From contig CM027381.1 in assembly GCA_015680905.1 (NCBI GenBank), positions 66,019,501-66,083,500 of the forward strand: DNA of 64,000 nucleotides, read 5' to 3'. This DNA is from Coptis chinensis. Its lineage: Eukaryota > Streptophyta > Magnoliopsida > Ranunculales > Ranunculaceae. Numbering within the stretch: position 1 is the first letter of the stretch; each line of letters opens with the position of its first letter. Of this stretch, positions 45,010 through 55,851 are shown piece by piece. The notes under the pieces were generated by a model. That model saw only the letters and a program-made list of their open reading frames with translations, did no database searches and was not told the origin of the DNA. The position numbers and the translations under genes are program-made.

Positions 45010-48000
45010 TCAATTTCCACCAAAGGTAAACACATAAACATTACTGGATCCAGTTTATAACATATTACCCTTCCAACAATTATGGAAATTTACTAAATAT
45101 CAGTCCATAATCAATGGCTCTGCTATAGTACTTGGATAATCTGACAATATACATCAAAGTTTCTTATAAGGACACAATGGGTTTTCAGCTCAGTATGTTA
45201 TTAATGTAGGCAATGTCATGTCTCACATACATTATCCATCAAGTACAATAGGCTACCAATGATATTGACATATTTAGTATGAGAAAACACAAGGAAAATA
45301 TTTTTCATAAGATGGATATTTGCCACAAAAGGTGTTAACGCATGCTTACTATCATAATACCCAAACTTTTCAATGAAAAATATTTCTACTAAGTGCTATA
45401 ACAATATAATGAGACCAACATGAGTTTTAATTTCTATATTCACCACTCATTCAATTCTGTAGTGCCCGAAATTCCCCTATACCATCCCCGGTCCACGGTT
45501 TAAGGTATGCGGCCTGGGCTTCAACCATATTCAAACGTCAACATCTTGACAACTGAATATAGCAGTTACAGAAATAAGTTTAACAACATAATGAACTATC
45601 GTTTTCAATGACAGTCTATTATGTGTTTCAAATAGGAATTTCTCTGTCTCATACACATTCTCAATGCTAGCACTCATGATATTAAATCATCTAAACAAAG
45701 AGAGATTAACACATATGTTTTGCTTTACTCTAAAGAAAGTACATATTTTTTATCAACAACGGTACTTTGACATCCATAAGACACCAATATGTTATTGAAT
45801 TGCTCATGCCATTTATAGGCGCTTGAATCAACTCATACAAAGATTTAACTAAATTGTATACCTTAAGCTCATCACTTGGTATTATAGTTCCGCACAACTA
45901 CTCAACTAGAGTCTTTAGAATTATGTAGAAGAAATTCTAGTTACATGAGCAAGGTTTCAAAGTAGTATAAATCTTGTCTCTAATTGAAACCTCTTAGCTA
46001 TTATTATTAGCCTTGTATTTTGCAATACAACTATCACATTTTAGTTTTCTCTTGAAGATCCAATCCAACCTATAGATCCCCCAATAAATCAAGAGTCCAG
46101 TTTAGAGGAGTTGTATCCTTCAAAAAGGACACTTCTCATTGACAGACAACTTCCTTATAGATTAATGAATCTTCCTCAAGAAACATATAAACATCATCAC
46201 CGTGAATGGTGAATATACTCACTGATAGTCTTCCAAATTTCTTGCTCAGAAATTATGGGATCCTCTTACATAGTTCATTATGAACATCCAACCACTCTAT
46301 GCTAATTTTACATAAAGCACATCCTCAAAAATAAAATTAGCATATAAGACATTCAATAATAGTGTGGTCTCTACAAGATTGTTATCACGCATGACAACTA
46401 AAACAAATATCACTATTATGAGTTTCACCAATGAACATCTACTAGATAGTTCTAGGTCTCAAAAAAATATATATATTTTTTTTAGATTCATTCACAATAG
46501 CCTTGGCAAGACACCCCCCACATTTTGAAGTATTTTTGGATAGGCCCAAGACCTTTCCATACTTTGTAGTTCAGTGTTTTTCCAAATATCTTGTGAGGTA
46601 AACTTTGGTAAAACAAGAAGTTATGCATATGGGTCACAACCCCCACAGTTCAATGGTTACTCAACCTAATCAAACTTACATGCAAAACACAAGATGCATT
46701 ACAAACACTAAAAAGAAACAACAACAATATTATGCACTCTTATGACAAGAATATACTTTACTCAAGTCTATGATTATGGATCATATTAAATATAGTCATA
46801 TTATGTTCATGCTATCTATATGAAAGGAAATCCACAAGTGATTCAAATAAATTTTAAAGAATAGAAGAATTAGATGAAAAAGGTTTTACCCAAGATAATA
46901 TCATTATCATTCTTCTTTTCATCATTCAACATTCCAACTTATATAGAGAGACAATCCATGCACTTGTACATCACCTTGACTATTTATTCATAGTCATAGG
47001 AAGATAATGCCTAATAAGACAATTTACAAGCGTTACATCTCCTTGTCTAAAATAGTCACTAGGGGATATTGTCTAAGAAGACAATCCATTATCATACATC
47101 TCCTTGACTAATTAGGTTTAAGAAGATATTGATTGTTTCCCATATTGTTTCCTCTCGTAGACAACGATGCTCATTACTTAATAATATATGACATGGTTAA
47201 GCTTCATGCCAATGTTAAATAATACATTCATGCCAAACATGGTAAATATCATATCATAGGTTCAGGAAAATTAAACTTTAATTGTACCCCTCCCAACAAA
47301 AAGTATACGATATTTAAGCAAATCTAGCCACTGAATATGCAAAACAACTGAGGACTCCACCTCCTCTTTTTACATGAGCTCAAGTAAGATAGAATACCCT
47401 ATTAACAAGACCTCAAGTACTACCACAACATCTAATGGCTCAACCCATTAATGTCTTCAACTAGAAAAAATTTACCAATAAACTATCATCAAGTTCAAAG
47501 TAAATCCACGATGATTAATATCCAAAACTAGCATGCTACACAACTTGAACATATGTTATATTAGATATAAGCTACAAGTTACTTCATCTAACATGTATTT
47601 TCACAAAATTACAATTATAACCATCGTCTAACAACACATACACTCAATAGAGGTAAGCAATTATGCATTGAATACATTATAATTACTATTCAAGATTTGA
47701 GTGCGGTTGATATTAACTATCTTAAGGTCTCTCTTAGACCATCTACATACATCTACATATATAAAAAGAAAATTAAAAACAAACTACTTCTAGTCAAACC
47801 AATTAATATCTTAGTGATAAACAGGTATAATTTGTTGACTAGGTTATTAAAGAAGTTTAAGCTTAGGGATTTTCCTCCTAAGAAAAACTAGCATGCAACT
47901 CAAGGCAAGAATATCACCATATAATCAAACCAAAAGAATTGCAAAGAGTGAAAGAATACGATACCTAACCGATTGAAAAATCGGATTACCATATTTTCTT

Positions 48001-48463
48001 CCTTCTAGAAAAAACAGTTCAAAAGAACCGTAATTCTGAACCAGCTCACGAAGAATTGGGTATCAAGTCTTATACCACTGGAAAGCTCTTTGAATCAGCT
48101 ATCCAACACAAAAAGCGGATTGCAAAACCGAGCTCTGAGCTGAAAGTTATAGCAGTTTCCGTAACGAGTGATGCAGCTGTCAAAAAGACGAACTTTGACG
48201 TTTTTCTTGATAGAAATCTCATATTTGACTCCCACAAACGTGGGAGTAAGGTCTACAACCATATAGGGTTTGATAAACCACAAAAGATCCATAAATATTC
48301 AATCTTTAATTGGTTTCCCTAACAAAAACGAAATTTCTTAGAAAATTTCTAAAGTCATAACCCAATAACACAAACAATAACTCAAAGTAAAAGACTTATC
48401 TTTTGATTGTCGTATTAAAGCACTCTCCTTTGTTCTACTACGAAAAAATTCTTTTCTTAAGAT
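45010..48463 (-). other. Degenerate interior of the second copia element
   Basis: It is AT-rich, with no ORF above about 90 codons that shows motifs. Traces of copia reverse transcriptase can be read near 45180-45270. The ORF at 48056-48322 has no recognisable family. The coding part seems much older or more eroded than the LTRs. Confidence 0.6.
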
Positions 48464-49098
48464 TGTTAGAATAGTTGTATCAACACAACAACTAGAGTAT
48501 AACAAAAGGAACAGTAGACAATGACAGAATTAACAGGTAATAACCAAGGCTCGGATTAGACTGTCCTTAAGGAAAGATTTCGCCCCTTCCAATGGTGCAG
48601 AAAAGCAGCAGTGGCGTCTTCCTCACAGGATTCAATGGTTAATAGCAGTCTGACTTTGCACTAGAACAGACTACTCTCTAGAACAGCAATATAACTCTCT
48701 CTGGCAATTACAGAAAGAAGAGAAGAAGAATATGATAGGTTATCGTTTCTGTTTCTCTAAGATGGGTTTCTGATCTATTAAAGTCTCTCCCCTCTATGGA
48801 CTCACAGTCCTATTTATAGAGGTTAGGTCGGTCTCCTAAACAGATAAGGAAGAGAGACCAACTCCTAATAGAACACCAAAACTTGTTGTTCAAGAAAAAA
48901 GCAAAACAAATTTAGGCAATTGGTCAAACCACTACCCACAATAGTAAGCCCAAGCCCAAGCCTGAACCCGACCTGATGTGGTCGATAACCAATGTGGGAC
49001 TATCTATTATGCACTAAAATGGAGAGAACATTATTTGTTCATCTCCTCCACTTTGCACACACACACTAGTATTTAGAAATACACAAGAGATTCCAACA
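48464..49098 (-). repeat. 5' LTR of the second copia element
   Basis: 635 bp. A TATA box, TCTATAAATA on the minus strand (48811-48820), lies mid-LTR as expected for an LTR promoter. Confidence 0.92.
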
Positions 49099-49851
49099 AT
49101 CAAGACAAGAGCGACTAGTGAAGTTGTTGATGATCCAATAGAATGACCCCTCAACGAATTTATAGCATGAGGAAATTCAAGTCTTCTCCAAGAGCTTTCA
49201 CCCATAGTTATGATCTCACCAACCCAACACCAGTCTTCATTCAGACATACGAAATAAGCTCGGAGCACTTTGTACACCTTACTCATGGGGTCATATCCAA
49301 AGCCAATATCTTGCTGACAAAGATCAAGTTCCGGATATGTTTCTGGCATAACCTCTTTTTTTCTCATAAACATGAGAGGGTATATATGTACTTACAGTCA
49401 GCTTCACACATTCTCTGGTACTTAAATTACAGATTAAAACAGGATCAAGGAATTCACTGTCTGTAAGAACCTGATCTCGAGCTATACAGAGTAAGCCATT
49501 GCAAGAACCAACAATGTCAAAGTACAACCCCGCTTCAATTTCTGGCATCGGAATCTCCTCCAAAACCCTCCAATTTAGTTCTCCTTGTTCAACCAAAGAA
49601 TAAATAGATTGCTTACCAGTACAACAATCCGGACAGGGGATTAGGACATAACGACGATAATGCTGTTGGCTTACGCGCAAGTCAATGAAGAGAGGATTGT
49701 TAATTAAAGCATACCAGTCCTTACACACCACCTTGCATTCTATTAATGTATCAACTGGAAGTCTTAATAAGATCTCAAAAAATATCTCCCAAAGGGAGAT
49801 ATGGCACTTCTTTGTGCCCCGTTTCGTCTGTTTTGCTCTCCTTTCCGTCAC
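49099..49851 (-). pseudogene. F-box copy 2, N-terminal piece
   Basis: From ATG at 49851 the frame reads through an F-box (LWEIFFEILLRLPVDTLIEC, KVVCKDWYALINNPLFIDL) and the first FBA repeats (GSCNGLLCIARDQ, LICNLSTRECVKL). It shifts frame near 49370, then continues PELDLCQQDIGFGYDPMSK and GESSWRRLEFPHAI. A second shift follows before FYWIINNFTSRSCLD, at which point the copia element interrupts it (ATCAA at 49099-49103). It is clearly a paralogue of 36037-37202. With two frameshifts and a 5.7-kb insertion it cannot make a normal protein. Confidence 0.88.
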
Positions 49852-50927
49852 AACTCACAAGTGAAAGATCTTTGCTGGAAAACCCAAAAGAGAAGTTCTA
49901 TATATCAGAATTCGGAAACTACATAACATACTAACATACTGTGAATCACTATAGATAATCAAACACTAAACATGGACAGAAAATAACACACACAGACAAA
50001 AAGCAACTTTGAAAGATCATACTGTGTATCGTCCCGCGATAGTAATATGTATGTTCATTGTTTGAAATATATTACTTGTAGAGCAATTATTTCCAGCAGC
50101 CTATAAAGCAATCTTAAGAAAGTCCAAGAGAAGATAGTAGAAGAAGATGAGACCCTTAAATATGTAGCTACCGAACCCAACCCAAAGGTAGGGGAGCCTT
50201 TCTCCTTCAGAGCCCTGTTACTACACAAATAACACAATCTTTATTAAAAGCTTGGTTCAAGTTCATCTCCTTTTTATGTACGAGCAAAACCCTGTTTTTC
50301 CACCAAAAGCTGGAAAAATAAACTACAAAGAGTTACTAAATATTTTGCGATCTGTCTCAAGAATATCGGTATCAGTTGTATATGCCGAGATTTTTAGGGG
50401 CGATATCTTTGTGTCGACGGTCGAGATTTTGTGACTCATTGCACACTTCCTATGGCGTGTACCCTTTAATGGTCCTTGTTCCCTTGTTCTGATTTTTGTG
50501 CTCTGATTTTAATTGTGTTAAAAGGCAAGCTACATTGATTTATAATGCAAGGAACCAAGGTTTTATTAGACACATTTTCAATTGGGTTGATTTTTTGTTA
50601 GTATGATTTTCATGGTGACGAGATTTTCTCCTAAAAAAATCAGCCTTTAATTCAGTGTGCTAGTATGCGTTTTTGATATCTTCATGTCTATATATCCATT
50701 ACCATAGTTAAATTTTGATAGTAGGGCAGCAAGCCAGAAGAGTGCCAAGAGTAAAATATCAACAACCCTCAAGTAGCTGTTGCTAACTTGACGGTAGAGA
50801 TATAGCAATTGAAGAAACAGTACTACATAAATGACAATGAGAAAGATCTGAAAAAGCATATTGAACTTCAGTTATTTGGATACAGATTCTAAAATGATTG
50901 TGTGGTGCATGAATAATGAGTTTGGCA
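49852..50927. other. Intergenic region between F-box copy 2 and the LRR pseudokinase
   Basis: It should contain the F-box promoter and the 3' UTR of the LRR gene. No ORF with protein-like features was found. Confidence 0.5.
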
Positions 50928-53900
50928 TTATTGAAAGTTGGACGCTGATTTTGCACCAGGGTTTTCACAACTGATTGTCCATCCATCTTGAACTTGGACC
51001 GAGTACTGCAAATTCCAGATAACATCTTCTATTGTTGGGCGCTGTTCAGGATCATTAGATAGACAGTTTATAATGATTTCAGCTGTGGTTCTTAATGATT
51101 CATATGCATAGGTACCACGAAGGGAAGGGTCCACCGTTGCCCTTAGTTTCTGTGGGGACTCTGCTAAACTCTGCTCTAGCTGTGAACATAAGAAGCGCGA
51201 TATATGAAATTTAAAACCAATGGTACGGTTTAGAGTTTACCAATGGTTCATAAGTTTAATATGACCATTATCCTAGGTACAGCAAAAAAGAATAATGAAT
51301 TGCCCTTAAATGTACACTAGTATAGCCGTTAAGGCCCGGAAAACTGTAGGCTGCAAAGTGTGACAGAGTTGTGTTTCATGGCTATTGTTGTGTTTTAGCA
51401 ATAGTCACCATGTGAAGAAATTGGCAATGATAGTAACTATACAACGATTCATCGTACAATTAATTTGGATATGAAAGAATGTATATACCTGAAGTCTCTG
51501 TACGTCCAATTCACTCTGAGATGTGATTGGTTTACCCGTAATAATTTCGAGTAGAATAGCACCCAACTGATAGACGTCCCGTCTTTCACCATGTTCATTT
51601 GTACGCATGGAGCTATCATAAGAAAATAATTAGGACCAGAAATTAGTGTCAGATCATAGTTTAGACTTGTCGTACTGCATCATTCCTATCTGGACCATTC
51701 GGACTTAAGGCTCAACTTGCATAAAGTCACTAGCATTGCATAGGCAAAAATAGATTATGTACCTGCCAAGATGATCAGTAGTTTCTAGTCCACGAAGGGA
51801 GCTTTCTGAATCTACCTGGAAAATCACAGACAGATTTGATTAAAACAAAAAAATTCAATTCTTAACATAAAGACCCTTCCAAATCCTTAAGGTGGAAAAG
51901 AAAGACTGAAGCAACGGCAGTTACCTGAACTCACCTTAGATGGAATGAGCAGATTATAATTACTAATTTTTGCTGTGAGATTCTCATCCAACAAAATATT
52001 CTCTATCTTAACATCATTCCCAAAGATGCCAGGTGCAACTCCTGTATGCAGGAACTGGATTCCTTTTGCGACGCCCATTGTAACTGCAAGTCTATGTGAC
52101 CATTTTAACATCTCTCTCTTTCTTCGGTCTGTAGAATTTATATTAAGAAGAGACTAAAACACAGTTGTTTCTTTGAGGAAGTATTTATGAGCAGAAGTTT
52201 TGATAGCAGCTCAACTTACCAGTAAGATGATTTCTCAGTGTGGAATTTGAGACGTACTCAAAGACTAGAAACATGGTATTAGTTTCATTTGAGTAGTCTT
52301 GATGAGTAACAATGCAATGCCCCAGAAGGCTCACTAAATGTCGATGCCTTAACTTCGATATCACTTCCATGTGCTGCAACAACCTCTGAGATGAATGTCT
52401 TTGCTGTAATTTCATACATCTCACAACAACTGTGGAACCATCTCTTGTACAACCTTTGTAAAGCTGAAAATTTGAAAATGAGCGGTTAATAGGTATATAA
52501 TTTCGTATTGTCTGCATACAATTTAGACGAGATGGCCTATTCATTTGCAAATTAAAGAGTGGTATACCTGACCCTGCGGTCCTTCTCCTATTAAGTTTGA
52601 TGGATTGAAATTAGATGTTGCCTCTTGAATTTCATCAACTGTAAAAACATTATATGTTCTAAGTCCAAATGCCCCTAATAATCTCATTGTTGGAGAGACA
52701 TGTCCTGGAAATAAGACAACCGAATTGAGTATAGATCCCATTAAGATGGGAGTTAATATAACAAGGAACATTCATGAACGTAACTTTCTTAGACTGCAGA
52801 CCAGATATATTAGACATGTATCATGATAGACTTGATAGGGAGGACGGACGATGGAGAACCTTACTTGCTTCAGTTGGTAGTTTGGGGGAAAGCTGAGCAG
52901 ATGACTTTCTACCAACAGATTTATCTATTGCATAGATTTCATTTTTCTTCGCCTTTCTAAAAACCATCACCAATAACAATCCAATTATGCCAACAGTTGC
53001 AACAGTGCCCCCGCAAATACTGAGTAGGATGCCCAATTTTGCACTTGATCCATTCTTCTGGTTTCGCGGTGTAGGCTTGACCGCCAATGCTTCTTTGTGG
53101 CAAAATGAATACGGATGTTGATACTTTGAGTTCCCAGCTGACAAGCAGTTCCATGAGTAAAACAGAACTCGACTAGACGAATTAGAAACAATGCACAGGG
53201 GAAGCTTCCCAATCAAAAGATTGTTAGAAAGATCAACATGCTCAAGTTCATTACTGCAGGAGAGATTTGTCGGAAGAGCACCACTCAGTCTATTTCCAGC
53301 TAAGTTGATGTAATGTATTGAAGGCAGAGAAAACAATGTAGATGGGATTGGACCTACTAATTGATTCGAAGAGATATCCAAGTGCTGCGACTGGTTAAAG
53401 TTTCTAAGTTTGGATGGAATTTGAGAGTTAAAAGCATTGTTTCTCAATACAACAGTCACAAGCTTATTCCCCAGAGAAGGAAATTCAGGTCCAAGGTGAT
53501 TGCTACTCAGATTCAATTCTTCAAGAGCTGATAAACTACTGAGATCTGGGATAGAACCACTGAGTAAATTATCAGCTAGAACAAGATTCTGAAGATTGGC
53601 CACCGAGGTAACCTCAGCAGATATCTTTCCATAAATTGAATTCGAGGTTAAATTCAATACTTGAAGCGAAGAAAACCGATTTATCTTTGCAGGCAATGGT
53701 CCCCATATTCCCAAAGACACAAGTGACAACACTTTCAAGCTTGAAAGCTTTGTAAGAAGAGTGAAAAATGAGTCGATCGAGAATCCCTTGGACAATGTAC
53801 TATCAGAAGTGCTGAAAGAGTTACCTCCACCGGCTTTTGAGCTAAGAGAATAAGGTGAAGTAGTCTTGTTACCAATGACTGTTAATTCAGTTATATGGTT

Positions 53901-54119
53901 TCCTGAACAAACAATGGTGAGTGAAGGAGAGGGAGGGAGGTAACAAAAGTTAGTCCAGTTATTCCATCCTTGAAAAGCAGGTGGGTACTCAAGAAGTTGC
54001 TGAACTTTGAACAGAATTCTACTTTCTGATGGTGTTAACTGACTAAGGATTTTTGGACAAAACAGAACAATGATAAGAAGTTGAAGTAAGAAGCCAATAA
54101 ACGCATGAACATTTGCCAT
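50928..54119 (-). CDS. LRR receptor-like pseudokinase (At3g03770-type), 7 exons
   Basis: Exons, in order: 54119-52865, 52704-52568, 52463-52220, 52128-51935, 51815-51763, 51612-51489, 51179-50928. All junctions are GT-AG and the coding sum (2259 nt, 752 residues) is in frame throughout. A signal peptide (1-26) is followed by the conserved LLEYPPAFQGWNNWTNFC, LRRs (about 128-310), a Cys pair region, a transmembrane helix (about 362-387) and a kinase-like domain from about 440. The glycine loop is kept (G458-x-G460-x-x-G463), but the VAIK lysine is Arg479, HRD is GND (582-584), and DFG is N602-Y603-N604, so catalysis is very unlikely. The layout matches the Arabidopsis 'probable inactive LRR receptor-like kinase' At3g03770 family. 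It would act at the plasma membrane as a scaffold or co-receptor; the ligand is unknown. Confidence 0.95.
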
Positions 54120-54893
54120 CTATTTTAAGATCAAGTGAGTCAAATCATGTCATTATCATGGAGATAATAATTTGATTAGAAAGAGACTTTAATAAGAAGA
54201 AGTGAATTTGATACATACTGAACTAAGTAAAGCAAATGTCATAGCTGATGAAATATGCATGGGACTTAATGCACAAATTAGGAGTAACAGAGAAGGATTA
54301 GGAGTTGTTGCCAAGTATGAGCTAGAGTTGATACAAACCAGACACTGAGATTTGCAGAGATGTGAAATCTTGGTTATTAATGCAAAATAATAGAGGACAA
54401 GTGAGTTATAAATTAGTGTTACCTAAAGTAGGTCAACAAATTGGAGCCAAGTTTGGCAGCATGTTAATCAGTAGGGTATAGTTTATACTTTATAGTTCCA
54501 TGCCATGCATATTTGAATATTGGAAATTTGAGACTGCAAGAACGCAAATAGTGGCTTCCACGGCGTTGACCACATTTTTATAGTGTAGAACTGGGAGTAT
54601 TCAAAAGTCAACATGACCATTGAATCGTTCGCGTTGTGTGTTGGATCACGAGCACTATGTTAGGAAAATAGAACAGTGTTCTATATTTGGCAAATTAATG
54701 ACAGATGGTCTTCGAGACTGGTTTTTTAGCCTCTACCTGAAAGATATATTTGAGATTTTGAGATATTGAGGTATCTTGGTTGGTTTTTAAGCTCTAAGTG
54801 TCGATATTTTTAATTCATATAGACCCGGGATCAAATTGCTCTGTGTTGAAACTTCTCTTCGTTAAACCTTGCAAATAATTGCAAAAAAAATAG
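54120..54893. other. Divergent promoter region, LRR pseudokinase and CX9C gene
   Basis: 774 bp separate two start codons that point away from each other. Both 5' UTRs and promoters should lie here. I see no clear shared element. Confidence 0.6.
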
Positions 54894-55181
54894 ATGTCAC
54901 AGAATAAAGACTCGGAAACATTAGTCGATTCAAAGTGCGAACACCTGCACCGAGCACTAAGCAAATGTCACCGTAAAATTCCTGAAGGAATAGCAAGAGA
55001 AGCTGCGTGTCGTCATCTGAACCGTTCGCTTGCGGAATGTTTGGTATCAATCGCATGTCCGGATGAATGGGAAGCCGTAAGAAATTTGTGTTCGAGTGGT
55101 GGTACTTCTATGAAACGTTCACAGTGTCAACGAGCTCAAATTTCTCTTTCTTTATGTCTTGAGTCTCATCAGAATCCTTAA
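54894..55181 (+). CDS. Small eight-cysteine CX9C (CHCH-like) protein
   Basis: A single-exon 95-residue ORF. Cysteines sit at 15 and 25 (CX9C), 39 and 49 (CX9C), 55 and 66 (CX10C), and 78 and 88 (CX9C), for example CEHLHRALSKC and CRHLNRSLAEC. Twin CX9C proteins fold by disulphides in the mitochondrial intermembrane space through the MIA40/ERV1 relay and serve in respiratory complex assembly or as subunits; the Cmc1-like and NDUFA8-like groups are the nearest by pattern. The protein lacks a cleavable presequence, as expected for MIA clients. Which family it belongs to cannot be decided from the pattern. The ATG follows an A-rich leader and is the first in frame. Confidence 0.85.
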   Translation: MSQNKDSETLVDSKCEHLHRALSKCHRKIPEGIAREAACRHLNRSLAECLVSIACPDEWEAVRNLCSSGGTSMKRSQCQRAQISLSLCLESHQNP

Positions 55182-55851
55182 TTCCCTTGATGGGTAATTT
55201 GTTGTTTTCTTGTAATTGAGAAAGTCGGTGCTTAATTTCAAGTTTTGTGATGTAAGAGGAATTGATGAAGTTGTAGTGACCATTATAGATGATGCTAGAG
55301 ATGTACAATTGTATATAATAAAGTCAAGAATCACCAAAGTAGCAAATATTGCAATTTCGTTTTCCATTTTTATGCTTATTTGTTGTATTGTTGGTGAGTG
55401 GCTATTATTGGTAAATTTACAATAAGAGAAACCTCACCTTCATCTTCACTTTCTGTTTAACAGTTGCTTCTAGGCACTTGTACTTGTTACATCCTCATCA
55501 GAATGCAAATTTATAACCAGGGGCACAAAACATAAGCAATAGAGTCTACAAAATACAAAGTACCAAAACTCAAGTTATCCAACATGCGACTCTAATTACA
55601 AGGATTCTTGTCTGTCGTTCTGTACACATGGAAATGTTTCTGTTTTGGATCATGGGCAGTGATTAAAAAAAGGCATGATAAATAACTACTATCCAAACTC
55701 CAAACAGAAGGGGATAGATATTGACAGAGTTGGGTGTAGGAGATTGGCATTGCTCTTTGTATATATGGGAGGAAATGTACATTGCACATGGTCACATGGA
55801 GACAGCGCACTGGAAGATGAACTTATCAACCTACCTGTCAGAATCTAAAGC
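55182..55851. other. Intergenic / 3' UTR between convergent genes
   Basis: ORFs here (55216-55425 plus, 55592-55810 minus) have no recognisable features. The region should contain the ends of the CX9C gene and the gene at 55852-59463. Confidence 0.5.

Larger units (their letters stand above)
43432..49098 (-). mobile_element. Second copia element, inserted inside F-box copy 2
   Basis: Repeats 43432-44049 and 48464-49098 start TGTTAGAATAG and end ATTCCAACA on the plus strand. ATCAA is present at 43427-43431 and 49099-49103. AGTGGGGGAT on the minus strand next to 44049 is a polypurine tract, fixing the orientation. A copia RNase H remnant lies at 44653-45009, and weak reverse transcriptase words (IGSLLYLMDN, HDIAYI) occur near 45180-45270 on the same strand. 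The rest of the 4.4-kb interior is AT-rich and largely unreadable. No typical Met-tRNA primer site is seen beside the 48464 boundary. Confidence 0.92.
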
